Origin: Paenibacillus wulumuqiensis
GTDB taxonomy: Bacteria; Bacillota; Bacilli; Paenibacillales; Paenibacillaceae
Length of the DNA stretch: 64,000 nt
Assembly: GCF_000971965.1 (NCBI RefSeq)
Contig: NZ_LAQP01000001.1
Coordinates: forward strand, 1-64,000
Reading direction: 5' to 3'
Shown here: positions 38,014 through 47,135 of the stretch, one piece after another
How the letters are laid out: each line of letters begins with the position of its first letter
How positions within the stretch are numbered: the stretch's first letter is position 1
The notes under the pieces: model-generated
The model's input: the letters and a program-made list of their open reading frames with translations, nothing else
Databases searched by the model: none
What the model was told of the DNA's origin: nothing
Translations under genes and position numbers: made by a program

Positions 38014-39267
38014 ATGCCAGTTTTTGATAAACAAATAATGGAATGGTCCGTGCAGGCTGAACAGATGATCGGTGAGGCTGTAAAAGGCATGGACCGCATT
38101 GTAGATGCCAACCAGTGGAAAGTCATTGAAGCTTTCCAAAAACACCGTGTAAGTGATTATCACTTCGCAGGTTCAACAGGCTACGCTTATAATGACCGGG
38201 GAAGAGAAGTACTGGAAGAAGTATATGCCGAAGTATTTGGCAGTGAAGCTGCCCTGGTGCGTCCGCATTTTGCCTCGGGTACACATACGATTGCTACAGC
38301 GCTGTTCGGCGTGCTGCGGCCGGGAGATGAACTGCTGTACATTACAGGTCGTCCCTATGACACGCTGCACAAAGTAATCGGTAAACCCGGTGATGGTAAA
38401 GGATCGCTGGCTGATTTCGGTATTACCTATCAGGAAGCTTCTTTGACAGCGGACGGGCAGGTCGATTGGGAACAGGTCGCTTCGCTGATCAATGAGAAAA
38501 CCCGGGTGATCGGAATTCAGCGTTCCCGTGGTTATGACTGGCGTTCTTCCTTTACGATAGATCAGATTGAAGAGATGGTACGCCGGATTCGTGAATATCG
38601 TGAGGATCTTATTATTTTCGTCGATAACTGCTATGGCGAATTCACAGAGACACGGGAACCGACACAGGTAGGCGTAGATCTTATCGCCGGCTCGCTGATC
38701 AAAAATCCAGGCGGCGGTATTGCCGAAACGGGCGGTTACATATGCGGCAAACGCCAGTATGTAGAGCTTGCTTCCTACCGGCTGACCGCTCCGGGAATCG
38801 GCGGAGAGGTGGGAGCCATGCTGGGGACCACACGCGGCATCTATCAGGGGCTGTATATGGCACCTACCATTGTAGGACAGGCACTCAAAGGCAGCATCTA
38901 TGCTGCAGCCATGTTTGAAGTGGCCGGATTCAACAGCAAGCCTGGCTGGAATGAACAGCGGACAGATCTGATTCAGGCGGTATCCTTCAAGGGTGAACAG
39001 CAGCTGATCGCATTTGTACAGGGCATTCAGCGGGCTGCAGCTGTCGACAGTCATGTCGTACCTGAACCTTGGGATATGCCGGGTTATGAGCATCCGGTCA
39101 TTATGGCAGCTGGTACATTTATCCAGGGTGGCAGTCTGGAATTGTCTGCGGATGCACCAATCCGTGCACCGTATATCGGCTACATGCAGGGTGGTCTTAC
39201 CTTTTCTCATGTCAAACTGGGTGTACTGATGGCCCTGCAGACGATGCTTGAACGCGATTTATTATAA
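38014..39267 (+). CDS. YnbB-like PLP-dependent C-S lyase family protein
   Basis: A 417-residue pyridoxal-phosphate enzyme of the methionine gamma-lyase/aluminium-resistance (YnbB) family. I chose the ATG at 38014 (GGGGAGAGACAGG upstream), which gives the 420-residue family size; an in-frame start 75 nt upstream would include the leader hairpin. Seen: GYAYNDRGREVLEEVYAEVFGSEAALVRPHFASGTHTI, the aspartate-type ring binder FVDNCYGEFTE, and the Schiff-base lysine in LIAGSLIKNPGGGIAETGGYICG. Physiological substrate is not defined for this family. It lies upstream of glnR, but the glnR promoter is separate. Confidence 0.85.
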   Translation: MPVFDKQIMEWSVQAEQMIGEAVKGMDRIVDANQWKVIEAFQKHRVSDYHFAGSTGYAYNDRGREVLEEVYAEVFGSEAALVRPHFASGTHTIATALFGVLRPGDELLYITGRPYDTLHKVIGKPGDGKGSLADFGITYQEASLTADGQVDWEQVASLINEKTRVIGIQRSRGYDWRSSFTIDQIEEMVRRIREYREDLIIFVDNCYGEFTETREPTQVGVDLIAGSLIKNPGGGIAETGGYICGKRQYVELASYRLTAPGIGGEVGAMLGTTRGIYQGLYMAPTIVGQALKGSIYAAAMFEVAGFNSKPGWNEQRTDLIQAVSFKGEQQLIAFVQGIQRAAAVDSHVVPEPWDMPGYEHPVIMAAGTFIQGGSLELSADAPIRAPYIGYMQGGLTFSHVKLGVLMALQTMLERDLL

Positions 39268-39548
39268 AATTCACGTGCATACACTCGGTGTGCAGAGGAT
39301 ACGAAACAATCGACAACCATGGGAATCGATTTGGATAAAAAAGTTTATGAACCGCAGCGGTATATCCTGCAGGACGGCTTTTGATAGCTTTTCCAATGGT
39401 CTTATTCAGAAATGGATTATGAGACAGCCAGGGTCATCTGGATGAAGAATGGATGTTATAATATATCCATAATAAGTATGGAAATATAGCGTTAAAAAGC
39501 GTTTGCATCCACAATTATTAACCTCATGTTAACTGGATATAAAATTAT

Positions 39549-39565
39549 TGTGAGTAAACTTAACA
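39549..39565 (+). promoter_or_regulatory. GlnR/TnrA operator
   Basis: TGTGA-GTAAACT-TAACA is a full match to the TGTNA-N7-TNACA consensus used by GlnR and TnrA. It ends 6 nt before the -35 box of the glnR promoter. Confidence 0.85.
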
Positions 39566-39570
39566 TGTTA

Positions 39571-39599
39571 TTGACGCTTGATATCAGGATATGTACAAT
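39571..39599 (+). promoter_or_regulatory. Promoter of glnR-glnA
   Basis: TTGACG (39571-39576), 17 nt, TACAAT (39594-39599): a good vegetative sigma-A promoter. Confidence 0.8.
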
Positions 39600-39643
39600 A
39601 GGATACAGATAACTTAAAAGTTAATTGGAAGGTTGATGAATAT

Positions 39644-40057
39644 ATGGGCGATGAAATTCGGAGAAATATGGCGCTGTTCCCTATCGGGATCGTAATGAAG
39701 CTCACAGACCTGTCCGCACGGCAGATCCGTTACTACGAGCAGCATAATCTGATCGTACCGGCGCGTACGTCGGGTAACCAGCGGTTATTTTCCTTTAATG
39801 ACGTAGAACGATTGCTGGAGATCAAGGCTCTGATTGAAAAAGGGGTAAATATCGCAGGGATCAAGCAGGTGATGAACCCGGTATCCAAGGAATCGGAAGA
39901 AGCTACAGTGATCACGGCGGACACGGAAGAACGCCGCAGGGAATTGTCAGATTCGCAACTTCATCGTATGCTTAAGCAGCAGCTTGTCACAGGCAAACGT
40001 CCTGGACAAGTCTCACTGATCCAAGGGGAATTATCCCGATTCTTCAATAAAAAATAA
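39644..40057 (+). CDS. glnR: Nitrogen repressor GlnR (MerR family)
   Basis: A 137-residue MerR-type repressor of nitrogen genes. The N-terminal winged helix reads [46 protein letters not shown], identical in pattern to GlnR/TnrA. The C-terminal tail ([30 protein letters not shown]) is the part that senses glutamine synthetase in Bacillus. The ATG at 39644 is followed by [14 protein letters not shown]. It lies 23 nt before glnA and is cotranscribed with it, controlled by the GlnR box upstream. Confidence 0.95.
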   Translation: MGDEIRRNMALFPIGIVMKLTDLSARQIRYYEQHNLIVPARTSGNQRLFSFNDVERLLEIKALIEKGVNIAGIKQVMNPVSKESEEATVITADTEERRRELSDSQLHRMLKQQLVTGKRPGQVSLIQGELSRFFNKK

Positions 40058-40080
40058 AAGAGCACAGAGGAGAGGGTAAC

Positions 40081-41409
40081 GTGAGTTATACAAAAGACGA
40101 TATTCTGCGTATTGCCAAGGAAGAAAACGTACGATTTATCCGCCTGCAATTTACTGACTTGCTGGGTACGATCAAGAACGTCGAAATCCCTTTGAGCCAG
40201 CTGACCAAAGCACTGGATAACAAAATGATGTTCGACGGTTCTTCTATTGAAGGTTATGTACGTATCGAGGAATCCGATATGTATCTGTATCCGGATCTGG
40301 ACACATGGGTGATCTTCCCGTGGGTAACCGAGAACCGCGTAGCGCGCCTGATTTGTGATGTCTATATGCCTGACGGTACACCATTCGCTGGTGACCCGCG
40401 CGGTATTCTGAAACGCAACCTCAAGGAAGCGGAAGCTATGGGCTTCACCGAGATGATGGTTGGACCAGAGCCGGAGTTCTTCCTGTTCCGTACGGATGCC
40501 AACGGCAATCCGACCGAAGAACTGAATGATCAGGGTGGTTACTTTGATCTGGCACCTACCGATCTGGGAGAGAACTGTCGTCGTGAGATCGTGATTACGC
40601 TGGAAGAGATGGGCTTTGAAATTGAAGCTTCTCACCATGAAGTAGCTCCAGGTCAGCACGAGATCGACTTCAAATATGCGAATGCACTGCAGGCGGCTGA
40701 CCAGATTCAGACGTTCAAGCTGGTTGTTCGTACGATTGCCCGTCAGCATGGTCTGCATGCGACATTTATGCCAAAACCATTGTTCGGTATGAACGGTTCC
40801 GGTATGCACTGTCACCAATCCCTCTTCCAGAATGGCAGCAATGCATTCTACGATGAATCGGATGAGTTGGGACTGAGCCAGGTAGCCCGTCATTATATGG
40901 CAGGTATTCTGCGTCATGCCCGTTCCATGGCAGCGGTAACCAACCCGACAGTGAATTCCTATAAGCGCCTTGTGCCTGGTTATGAAGCTCCTGTATATGT
41001 AGCATGGTCTGCAAGTAACCGCAGCCCGATGGTTCGTATCCCGGCTTCCCGTGGTCTGAGCACACGTATCGAAGTACGTAATCCGGATCCAACGGCCAAT
41101 CCTTATCTGGCACTGGCTGTTATGCTGAGAGCCGGTCTGGATGGAATCGACCGTCAGCTGAACCTGTCCAAACCAATCGACCGCAACATCTACATAATGA
41201 CTGAAGATGAGCGTATCGACGAAGGTATCCCGAGCCTGCCAGGCGATCTGAAAGAAGCACTGCACGAACTGCTGCGTGACGATGTTGTCGTTACAGCACT
41301 GGGAGAGCATGCGACAGCTCACTTCTATGAGCTGAAAGAGATCGAATGGGACATGTACAGAACACAGGTTCACCAGTGGGAACGCGATCAGTATATGACG
41401 CTGTATTAA
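40081..41409 (+). CDS. glnA: Glutamine synthetase, type I
   Basis: A 442-residue enzyme that makes glutamine from glutamate, ammonia and ATP; the length fits the GSI-alpha type of Bacillus. The GTG start at 40081 has GAGGAGAGGG about 5 nt upstream. Visible blocks: [23 protein letters not shown] (Arg61 here corresponds to the feedback-sensing Arg62), [46 protein letters not shown] and [15 protein letters not shown]. The C-terminal QYMTLY is typical. Confidence 0.97.
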   Translation: MSYTKDDILRIAKEENVRFIRLQFTDLLGTIKNVEIPLSQLTKALDNKMMFDGSSIEGYVRIEESDMYLYPDLDTWVIFPWVTENRVARLICDVYMPDGTPFAGDPRGILKRNLKEAEAMGFTEMMVGPEPEFFLFRTDANGNPTEELNDQGGYFDLAPTDLGENCRREIVITLEEMGFEIEASHHEVAPGQHEIDFKYANALQAADQIQTFKLVVRTIARQHGLHATFMPKPLFGMNGSGMHCHQSLFQNGSNAFYDESDELGLSQVARHYMAGILRHARSMAAVTNPTVNSYKRLVPGYEAPVYVAWSASNRSPMVRIPASRGLSTRIEVRNPDPTANPYLALAVMLRAGLDGIDRQLNLSKPIDRNIYIMTEDERIDEGIPSLPGDLKEALHELLRDDVVVTALGEHATAHFYELKEIEWDMYRTQVHQWERDQYMTLY

Positions 41410-41806
41410 GCTGCAAAAAGCCCTGTTTGCCGATTATCGGCAAACAGGGCTTTATTTTTTGCTCAGTTGGAGAGCTAATGCTGCTCCCTAATCAAGATTA
41501 GCAAATTTGATAAAGTAAATCTAACCTAGGTACTTCCAATTTGATGGAAATCTGACAAGACGAGAGCATATCATAGCATCGTCTTTTTTATTGGAAACTA
41601 TAATGGACCAAAATAAAATCATTGCATAGCATCAAACGCCTCCACTAAATTGGAAAATATTACAATAAATTTTATTTTCAATTACTAAACTTGAAAACTA
41701 ACTCCCTAAAAGTGTTACAATCATATTAATACCTTTAATACCATTTTATTACATATATTTGTGGTGATATGATTGTTATTAACGAAAAGGAGGATATGTA
41801 TTTATA
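41410..41806 (+). other. AT-rich gap with terminator and the leader of the Spo0A-like gene
   Basis: It holds the glnA terminator at 41416-41460 and, near the end, AAAAGGAGGATATG as ribosome site of the gene at 41807. A short ATG TAT TTA TAA frame (41794-41805) lies within that leader, just ahead of the start codon. Nothing else is gene-like. Confidence 0.55.
41416..41460 (+). terminator. Strong terminator after glnA
   Basis: AAAGCCCTGTTTGCCGA pairs perfectly with TCGGCAAACAGGGCTTT around a TTA loop, then ATTTTTT. Confidence 0.95.
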
Positions 41807-42634
41807 ATGATCAATGTACTCATTGCAGATGATAACCGGGAATTCACGCAGATGCTGTCAGACTACATCTCCCATCAGGAAGATATGACTCTCGCAGGTA
41901 CGACCTATAATGGGGAGCAGGCTTTACAATTGATTGAAGAGTTACCGGAACCACCGGATGTAGTGCTGCTGGATATTATTATGCCGCATCTGGATGGATT
42001 AGGAGTGCTGGAACGTCTTCCTGATATGAATATTATTCCGAGACCCAAGATTATTATGCTGACTGCTTTTGGACAGGAACAGGTAACGCAGCGTGCTCTG
42101 GAATTGGGTGCCTCTTATTTTATGCTCAAGCCCTTCGATCTTCAGGTGTTGGGCAGCCGAATACGACAGCTGGCTGACGTACCGGTATCAGCGAAAGCCT
42201 ATCATTCACAGCCGTCGGTGCCTGCAGCGCCTCGCCCTGTAGCAGCGGCAGCCCCGATTAGTAATGCTGACAAGGAGCAGCTTCTGGAAGCGTCCATTAC
42301 CAAGATTCTGAACGAAATTGGTGTACCACCGCATATCAAAGGTTATCAATACGTACGCGAAGCTATTACAGAGGTATATCACAACATCGATATACTCGGC
42401 TCCGTGACCAAAGTGCTGTATCCCCAAATAGCCCAAAAGTTCAATTCCAATCCGGCACGGGTTGAGCGTGCGATTCGTCATGCGATCGAAGTTACCTGGA
42501 ACAGGGGAGATATGTCGCATATGAGTCACCTTTTCAATTATGAAATTAACGTCAGCAAAATAAAGCCGACCAATAGTTCGTTTATTGCAGCTATTGCAGA
42601 CAAACTGAGAATTGAGCATAGTAGTTCTCCATAG
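41807..42634 (+). CDS. Spo0A-like response regulator
   Basis: The protein has 275 residues. The receiver (1-125) has D8-D9, phospho-acceptor D56 in LLDIIMP and K108 in LKPFD. The C-terminal DNA-binding domain (160-275) has the Spo0A sequence [34 protein letters not shown] and [20 protein letters not shown], but the region after it is diverged: [10 protein letters not shown] for LFGYT, and [13 protein letters not shown] for NSEFIAMVADKLR. No spoIVB lies upstream, which is where the master spo0A usually sits, so this may be a second Spo0A paralogue rather than the master regulator. AGGAGG is 13 nt ahead of the ATG, a long spacing. Confidence 0.82.
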   Translation: MINVLIADDNREFTQMLSDYISHQEDMTLAGTTYNGEQALQLIEELPEPPDVVLLDIIMPHLDGLGVLERLPDMNIIPRPKIIMLTAFGQEQVTQRALELGASYFMLKPFDLQVLGSRIRQLADVPVSAKAYHSQPSVPAAPRPVAAAAPISNADKEQLLEASITKILNEIGVPPHIKGYQYVREAITEVYHNIDILGSVTKVLYPQIAQKFNSNPARVERAIRHAIEVTWNRGDMSHMSHLFNYEINVSKIKPTNSSFIAAIADKLRIEHSSSP

Positions 42635-42948
42635 AGAAAGATTGGTATGAGATTTGTAGTTCATACCGATTGCAATTTCACTATAAAATTATGCAAAAGG
42701 TTGAAGGGAGTTTGGGATGTTTATTTTTTATATGATCAGTATGTAACTAAATAATTGCATACACCCTTTTTTGGAATCAAAATGGATTATCTACTACTAT
42801 TTCTTTATCTAATAATAATGCGAGAACTAATAATGCAAGAACACACTCTTCTATTTTACGAACATGAGGTAACTCTATGACCGGTGCGGGTAATAAATGA
42901 CTGACCACTTGTTGCAGCACCATTCGTACAAATAAAGGAGGCATTTCA
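42635..42948 (+). other. Gap with a hairpin after the Spo0A-like gene
   Basis: ATTGGTATGA (42641-42650) pairs with TCATACCGAT (42661-42670) and a weak T stretch follows, so it may be a terminator. The rest is AT-rich without a gene. Confidence 0.5.
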
Positions 42949-43332
42949 ATGGACAAGGAAGTCAGGCAGCGTCTGATTACTATTTGTGAGATGCATATCG
43001 GCAATCTGGAGGAGCAACTGCGCAATTTGTACACGATCGAGAATCCGCTGCGGGGAAGCGACGTGGCAGGCGGAGACATTATCGATGTACGGGTGGAACT
43101 GGAGATCTGCCGACGTCTGGAAGAGATTTATCAGCGGATTGATATCGAAGGAACCAGCGAAGGCGAGACCTATGATATGTACCATTCGTATTCTTTTCAT
43201 ACGACCAAGGCCAAGGAAGTGTTTGAAGCGCGCAAGTTAAAGCTGGAGCTGCAGCATGCTGCGGAGATCAAGAATATCAGTTTGCTGCTCGAGGGATTCA
43301 TTCAGGAGCTGAACAGGCTGCGTAAGATGTAG
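42949..43332 (+). CDS. Conserved-looking small helical protein of unknown function
   Basis: I do not recognise this 127-residue protein. GGAGG lies 8 nt before the ATG. It is mostly helical and charged: RQRLITICEMHIGNLEEQLRNLYTIENPLRG, RVELEICRRLEEIYQRIDIEG and KEVFEARKLKLELQHAAEIKNISLLLEGFIQELNRLRK, the last being a likely coiled coil. No membrane segment is seen. It lies alone between the Spo0A-like gene and lexA, with a strong bidirectional terminator downstream. Codon use is like the core genes. Confidence 0.6.
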   Translation: MDKEVRQRLITICEMHIGNLEEQLRNLYTIENPLRGSDVAGGDIIDVRVELEICRRLEEIYQRIDIEGTSEGETYDMYHSYSFHTTKAKEVFEARKLKLELQHAAEIKNISLLLEGFIQELNRLRKM

Positions 43333-43457
43333 CCACCTAACAGGGTATGCCCAACAGGCATTGTTAATCATGGCTGAATCAGCTTATCGGAGCAAATGAA
43401 CAAAGTAAATGGATAAACTAGATAGGCAGAATCCAGCCGACAAAAGGTAAAACCCAT

Positions 43458-43502
43458 GAAACGCAAAAAAGACTCCATAAACAGGAGTCTTTTTTGCGTT
43501 TC
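43458..43502. terminator. Bidirectional terminator between the unknown gene and lexA
   Basis: GAAACGCAAAAAAGACTCC and its exact reverse complement GGAGTCTTTTTTGCGTTTC form a 19-bp perfect stem with a 7-nt loop. It ends both convergent transcripts. Confidence 0.92.
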
Positions 43503-43589
43503 GGTTATTTCGCCACAAAGGAAAGTGGCGGAACAAGAGTGATCATACATGCAAAGGGCTGGTTAGCAATCTGCGCGCAGCGACAAAAC

Positions 43590-44216
43590 TTAGTGCAGGT
43601 TGCGGAACAAGCCCACTACTTTGCCAAGAATCGTGACACGAGTCAGACGAAGCGGCTCGTACATTGGGTTCTCCGGCTGCAGACGAATATGATCTTTCTC
43701 TTTGTAGAACGTTTTGACGGTGGCTTCGTCTTCCTCCGTCATAGCAACAACGATATCGCCATTATCAGCAGTCTGCTGCTGGCGGACGATAACAAAGTCA
43801 CCATTATGAATACCGGCTTCAATCATACTGTCTCCGACAACGGAAAGCATAAAGATCTGATTGTCACCTGTAAATTGCTGTGGAAGAGGGAAATAATCTT
43901 CAATATGCTCAGTAGCAGTGATCGGTACGCCGGCGGTAACTTTGCCGATAATCGGTACACGGGACACCGTCTGCGCAAACAGCAGATTATTTTCGGTTTC
44001 TTCCTGACCCAGCAGCTCGATCGCGCGAGGTTTGGTAGGGTCGCGGCGGATCAAGCCTTTTTTCTCCAGACGATCCAGATGACCATGTACAGTGGAACTG
44101 GAAGCCAGACCTACAGCTTCACCAATCTCACGTACGGACGGTGGGTAACCTTTGAGTTTAACTTCATTCCGGATAAATTCCAGAATAGCCTGTTGGCGAC
44201 TTGAAATCTTGGACAT
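43590..44216 (-). CDS. lexA: SOS repressor LexA
   Basis: A 208-residue repressor that cleaves itself when RecA filaments form on damaged DNA. The N-terminal winged helix (1-65) reads [43 protein letters not shown]. The cleavage site is A95-G96 in [10 protein letters not shown], and the catalytic pair is S130 (VVGDSM) and K168 (EATVKTF). It is divergent from the YneA-like gene, with five SOS boxes in between (44263-44479), so it represses itself and its neighbour. Confidence 0.97.
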   Translation of the reverse strand: MSKISSRQQAILEFIRNEVKLKGYPPSVREIGEAVGLASSSTVHGHLDRLEKKGLIRRDPTKPRAIELLGQEETENNLLFAQTVSRVPIIGKVTAGVPITATEHIEDYFPLPQQFTGDNQIFMLSVVGDSMIEAGIHNGDFVIVRQQQTADNGDIVVAMTEEDEATVKTFYKEKDHIRLQPENPMYEPLRLTRVTILGKVVGLFRNLH

Positions 44217-44252
44217 GCCGTATCAACCCCAATACTAGTAACGTTTGGAAAA

Positions 44253-44281
44253 AGTATAACATAGAACTTCCGTTCGTACAA
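44253..44281 (-). promoter_or_regulatory. lexA promoter with an SOS box in the spacer
   Basis: On the minus strand TTGTAC and TATACT are spaced by 17 nt, and the SOS box at 44263-44276 fills most of the spacer. Confidence 0.75.
44263..44276. promoter_or_regulatory. LexA (SOS) box 1
   Basis: The minus strand reads CGAACGGAAGTTCT, one base off the symmetrical CGAAC-N4-GTTCG pattern. Confidence 0.85.
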
Positions 44282-44292
44282 ACATAAGTTCT
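44279..44292. promoter_or_regulatory. LexA (SOS) box 2
   Basis: CAAACATAAGTTCT, a half-conserved box next to box 1 with two mismatches to CGAAC-N4-GTTCG. Confidence 0.6.
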
Positions 44293-44397
44293 AAAAGTTA
44301 GTGACTATTTCCTCCTGCCTTATTTCGAAGCAAAGCAGACGGCTATAATTGCCTCAACCCGCTTCCCTATTCATCATACACCTCATTTCCAAAAAAG

Positions 44398-44411
44398 CGA
44401 ACGAAAGTTCG
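44398..44411. promoter_or_regulatory. LexA (SOS) box 3
   Basis: CGAACGAAAGTTCG is a perfect CGAAC-N4-GTTCG site. Confidence 0.9.
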
Positions 44412-44421
44412 CAAAAAGGTG

Positions 44422-44450
44422 TTGATCAAAACATATGTTCGTGCTATATT
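44422..44450 (+). promoter_or_regulatory. Promoter of the YneA-like gene
   Basis: TTGATC (44422-44427), 17 nt, TATATT (44445-44450). SOS box 4 lies inside the spacer. Confidence 0.75.
44428..44441. promoter_or_regulatory. LexA (SOS) box 4
   Basis: AAAACATATGTTCG, good on the right half and inside the YneA-like promoter spacer. Confidence 0.75.
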
Positions 44451-44465
44451 ATTGACGAAGAAACA

Positions 44466-44479
44466 AGAACAAACGTTTG
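44466..44479. promoter_or_regulatory. LexA (SOS) box 5
   Basis: AGAACAAACGTTTG matches the GAAC-N4-GTTY core and lies between the promoter and the ribosome site of the YneA-like gene. Confidence 0.6.
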
Positions 44480-44492
44480 GGGTGTGGTATTC

Positions 44493-45065
44493 ATGTTAAA
44501 GTACAGTACATACAAGAGCATACACAATCAGCCGGAACAGCAGGAGCAATCTGCCGCTTCCATTAAGACCGATATTCAACATACATCTGCGGATACAGCA
44601 CAGCCGAGCCAGACTGCTCCCATTTCTGCAACCAAGGCAGAGAAAGGGATGACAGTCGATACATGGACATACGCTTCCGAGCTGCCTGATGATACGAACC
44701 AGAAACGGAAAGCAGTTTCCCGCCAAAAACCTGTCAAAAAAACACTGCGACAGAAGACGCTGAATCTAATTGAGATGACCGTCCAGAAGTCGAAATGGAA
44801 ATCGAGCGGACGCCTGCTCATCTGTGTTCTGTTCGCATCGATCCTTTTATATGGAGGTTTTCAGCATCTGGTCATTGCCGATGAAGTGCCGGGCAACGAA
44901 CAGCGTGTTATTGTTGAGAGTGGTGACAGCCTCTGGGCAATCGCTTCTCGTTACAAATCCGAGGAGACGGATATCCGTGATTATGTAGCTGAGATCCGCG
45001 ATCATAACCAGCTCGTTTCCACCCAGATTAAGAGCGGCGATGTACTGGTTATTCCGTATGATTAA
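44493..45065 (+). CDS. YneA-like SOS-induced cell-division inhibitor with LysM domain
   Basis: About 190 residues from the ATG at 44493; an upstream in-frame start at 44349 would run through the SOS boxes. Residues ~1-105 are a charged, low-complexity cytoplasmic region (Gln/Ser/Thr/Lys-rich), ~108-127 are a membrane segment (RLLICVLFASILLYGGF), and ~133-190 form a LysM domain (RVIVESGDSLWAIASRYKSEETDIRDYVAEIRDHNQL to VLVIPYD). B. subtilis YneA (about 105 residues) has the same membrane-LysM layout and delays division after DNA damage. The N-terminal extension here is the difference. Promoter and SOS boxes fit LexA control. The ribosome site is weak (GGGGTG). Confidence 0.82.
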   Translation: MLKYSTYKSIHNQPEQQEQSAASIKTDIQHTSADTAQPSQTAPISATKAEKGMTVDTWTYASELPDDTNQKRKAVSRQKPVKKTLRQKTLNLIEMTVQKSKWKSSGRLLICVLFASILLYGGFQHLVIADEVPGNEQRVIVESGDSLWAIASRYKSEETDIRDYVAEIRDHNQLVSTQIKSGDVLVIPYD

Positions 45066-45101
45066 TTGAGCTATATACACCTTATTTCTATATTGATATA
45101 T

Positions 45102-45144
45102 AAAAGGCTTGTCCGGCTGTAATAGCCTTGACAAGCCTTTTTTT
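45102..45144 (+). terminator. Terminator after the YneA-like gene
   Basis: AAAAGGCTTGTC (45102-45113) pairs with GACAAGCCTTTT (45130-45141), then T residues. Confidence 0.9.
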
Positions 45145-45184
45145 ACATGTCAAAGTTAGTAAAGATAAGAATGGGAGGTTAGTC

Positions 45185-45385
45185 ATGGACATCGATGTAC
45201 TGATTGCACGTATTAATGAACTGGCACGTAAAAAGAAGGACACCGGTCTGACCGCAGAAGAAACAATCGAGCGGGATGAACTTCGTGCCGTTTATCTTGG
45301 TAATATCCGCCGCAATTTCCGTCAGCAGCTGGAGACCATTGAGTTTGTTGAAGACGCTGAAGACAGCGCCAAAGGCAAACGCTGA
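45185..45385 (+). CDS. DUF896 protein (YnzC type)
   Basis: A 66-residue cytoplasmic protein. I chose the ATG at 45185 because GGGAGG precedes it. The pattern IDVLIARINELARKKKDTGLTAEETIERDELRAVYLGNIRRNFRQQL is the whole DUF896 family signature: a helical hairpin. B. subtilis YnzC also lies next to lexA/yneA. Function is unknown; in Bacillus it is part of the SOS-linked group. Confidence 0.92.
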   Translation: MDIDVLIARINELARKKKDTGLTAEETIERDELRAVYLGNIRRNFRQQLETIEFVEDAEDSAKGKR

Positions 45386-45478
45386 GCAGCTGCTGCGCGG
45401 CATGGTGAAACAGATATTCCAATATAAATAAGATGGTATTGTTCAATCTTCATTATAATAAGATGCAACAACCATACA

Positions 45479-45520
45479 GGGATGTCATAGCTGATCATGG
45501 CTGGGCATCCCCTTTCATTT
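45479..45520 (+). terminator. Terminator-like hairpin after the DUF896 gene
   Basis: GGGATG at the left pairs with GCATCCC at the right around an imperfect stem, then CTTTCATTT. Moderate strength. Confidence 0.6.
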
Positions 45521-45658
45521 CACGGTTTCTCGACATGTAAGCGTATTGAGATCATTGAACTGCCAGTCCGGCTTGTCCCTTAGGAAGTACGGCTTACAGT
45601 TCGACCAGTCTGAATATAGAACAATCATCTTTTATATTTTATTTAGGGGGAAATCGCG

Positions 45659-46183
45659 ATGTCCCGTTCCTGGGAGAGGCAAGTCAAACGTAATACCAAG
45701 CAGGTCAATGCCCGGCGCAAAAAGGCCGGTCAAAGCGAAGTAGGCAGCAAGAGCACCAAACCATCCGAATATACGACCTACAAAGGCCGGAATTTTGTAT
45801 TCCCGGCTACGCTGGTTCTGCTCGGTCTGGCTTATGGTGCGATGGGTCTGATGTATCCTGCATCCATGGGCAGCACCGTATTGTTTATTGTAACGGTAGT
45901 TATGTATCTGCTGCTAGGCGTTATCCTTTATCTGCGCAGACCGTATCTCAAAGTCGGCAAAGATGCAGTGATCACGACCAAATTTAACCGTGAACGCCTC
46001 GTAACAGCAGCTCAGATCAAGAAGATCCGTCTGCAAAAAGGCTATGTGATCATCGAGCACAGCGGCAAAGGTGGAGCATGGGTATTTGCCCGCACACTGA
46101 ACCGTTATGATACGAATGCAATGGCTGCACAGCTGAGAACTTTTGCAGCTGCCAATAATGTTACGCTTGAAGACAAATTGTAA
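45659..46183 (+). CDS. Membrane protein of unknown function
   Basis: A 174-residue protein. The first ~45 residues are strongly basic (SRSWERQVKRNTKQVNARRKK). Two membrane segments follow (about 48-70: FVFPATLVLLGLAYGAMGLMYP, and 71-95: STVLFIVTVVMYLLLGVILYL). The C-terminal ~75 residues are a cytoplasmic beta-rich domain with VGKDAVITTKFNRERLVTAAQIKKIRLQKGYVIIEHSGKG. I do not know its role. AGGGGGAA lies before the ATG at 45659. Confidence 0.65.
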   Translation: MSRSWERQVKRNTKQVNARRKKAGQSEVGSKSTKPSEYTTYKGRNFVFPATLVLLGLAYGAMGLMYPASMGSTVLFIVTVVMYLLLGVILYLRRPYLKVGKDAVITTKFNRERLVTAAQIKKIRLQKGYVIIEHSGKGGAWVFARTLNRYDTNAMAAQLRTFAAANNVTLEDKL

Positions 46184-46238
46184 TATGAAGCTGTGTTAGA
46201 CAATCGGGGATAACCGAAAGATCAAGGGGGATTTGACG

Positions 46239-47033
46239 TTGAGTATTGAAGCTGTTTTATTCGACCTGGACGATACCTTATTATGGGATGAACGCAGTAT
46301 ACAGGAAGCTTTTGAACAGACCTGCCTGACAGCACAGCAGGCGGCAGGTGTTGATGCTTCCGCTCTGGAAGAATCGGTACGCCGTGAAGCCAGAGCGCTG
46401 TATGAATCGTATGAGACTTTCGCTTTTACTCAACAGATCGGCATCAATCCGTTTGAAGGATTGTGGGCACAGTTCTCTGCTGGCGAACAGCAGGAGTTCC
46501 GGCAGCTGCAGCAGATTGCTCCGGTATACCGCCGGGATGCCTGGCGGCGCGGACTAAGTGCGTTGGGAGTGGAGAATGAACAGCTGGCGGATCAGTTGGC
46601 CGAGCAGTTTGTACAGGAGCGTCGCAGTCGTCCACATATCTACGAAGAGACGCTGCAGATTCTGGGTGAACTGCAAGGCAAGGTCAAGCTGCTGCTGCTG
46701 ACCAACGGCTGTCCGGCTCTGCAGCAGGAGAAACTGGATGGCGTGCCGGAGCTGACTCCATTTTTTGACCATATTGTGGTATCCGGAGCGTTTGGCAAAG
46801 GCAAGCCGGACCCTTCCATTTTCCATCATGCCTTGAAGCTGCTGGATGTACAGCCAGAACAGGCGCTGATGGTAGGAGACAAACTGACGACCGATATCAA
46901 GGGTGCTCTGGCCTCCGGGATCAAGGCAGTCTGGGTTAATCGCAACCACAAGGTGAATGACAGTGATATTCATCCTGATTACGAGATTGAGCGTTTGACA
47001 GATCTTCATGATATTACGGCTCAACTGGTCTGA
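46239..47033 (+). CDS. HAD-superfamily phosphatase
   Basis: About 264 residues starting at TTG 46239, which is 8 nt after GGGGG; a TTG at 46233 is too close to that site. HAD motifs are visible: LFDLDDTLLWDE (motif I, nucleophile Asp), LLLTNG (motif II), GKGKPDPSIF (motif III lysine) and VGDKLTTDIKGA (motif IV). It has a helical cap between motif I and II (C1-type). The substrate cannot be read; similar proteins act on small phosphorylated metabolites. Confidence 0.85.
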   Translation: MSIEAVLFDLDDTLLWDERSIQEAFEQTCLTAQQAAGVDASALEESVRREARALYESYETFAFTQQIGINPFEGLWAQFSAGEQQEFRQLQQIAPVYRRDAWRRGLSALGVENEQLADQLAEQFVQERRSRPHIYEETLQILGELQGKVKLLLLTNGCPALQQEKLDGVPELTPFFDHIVVSGAFGKGKPDPSIFHHALKLLDVQPEQALMVGDKLTTDIKGALASGIKAVWVNRNHKVNDSDIHPDYEIERLTDLHDITAQLV

Positions 47034-47061
47034 TATCAGCAGACATTACGCAAAGATATGT

Positions 47062-47101
47062 AAAAATCCCCTGCAGCTACCCAGCGCAGGGGATTTTGTT
47101 T
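47062..47101. terminator. Bidirectional terminator between the HAD gene and mtnD
   Basis: AAAATCCCCTGC pairs with GCAGGGGATTTT around an 11-nt loop, with T-rich ends on both strands. Confidence 0.85.
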
Positions 47102-47135
47102 TAAGGATAGGAGATAGAAATGATATGACAGATAA

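Larger units (their letters stand above)
39268..39643 (+). other. Control region upstream of glnR
   Basis: This gap holds the GlnR box at 39549-39565 and the promoter at 39571-39599. No gene is visible in the AT-rich part before them. Confidence 0.6.

Noticed and set aside
38173-39210. A 345-codon frame opposite the YnbB-like gene
   Set aside because: It is an antisense shadow of the PLP enzyme, with no start signal or motif.
39961-41373. A 470-codon frame opposite glnA
   Set aside because: It is the shadow of a highly conserved gene with biased codons; the peptide has no family motif and no ribosome site.
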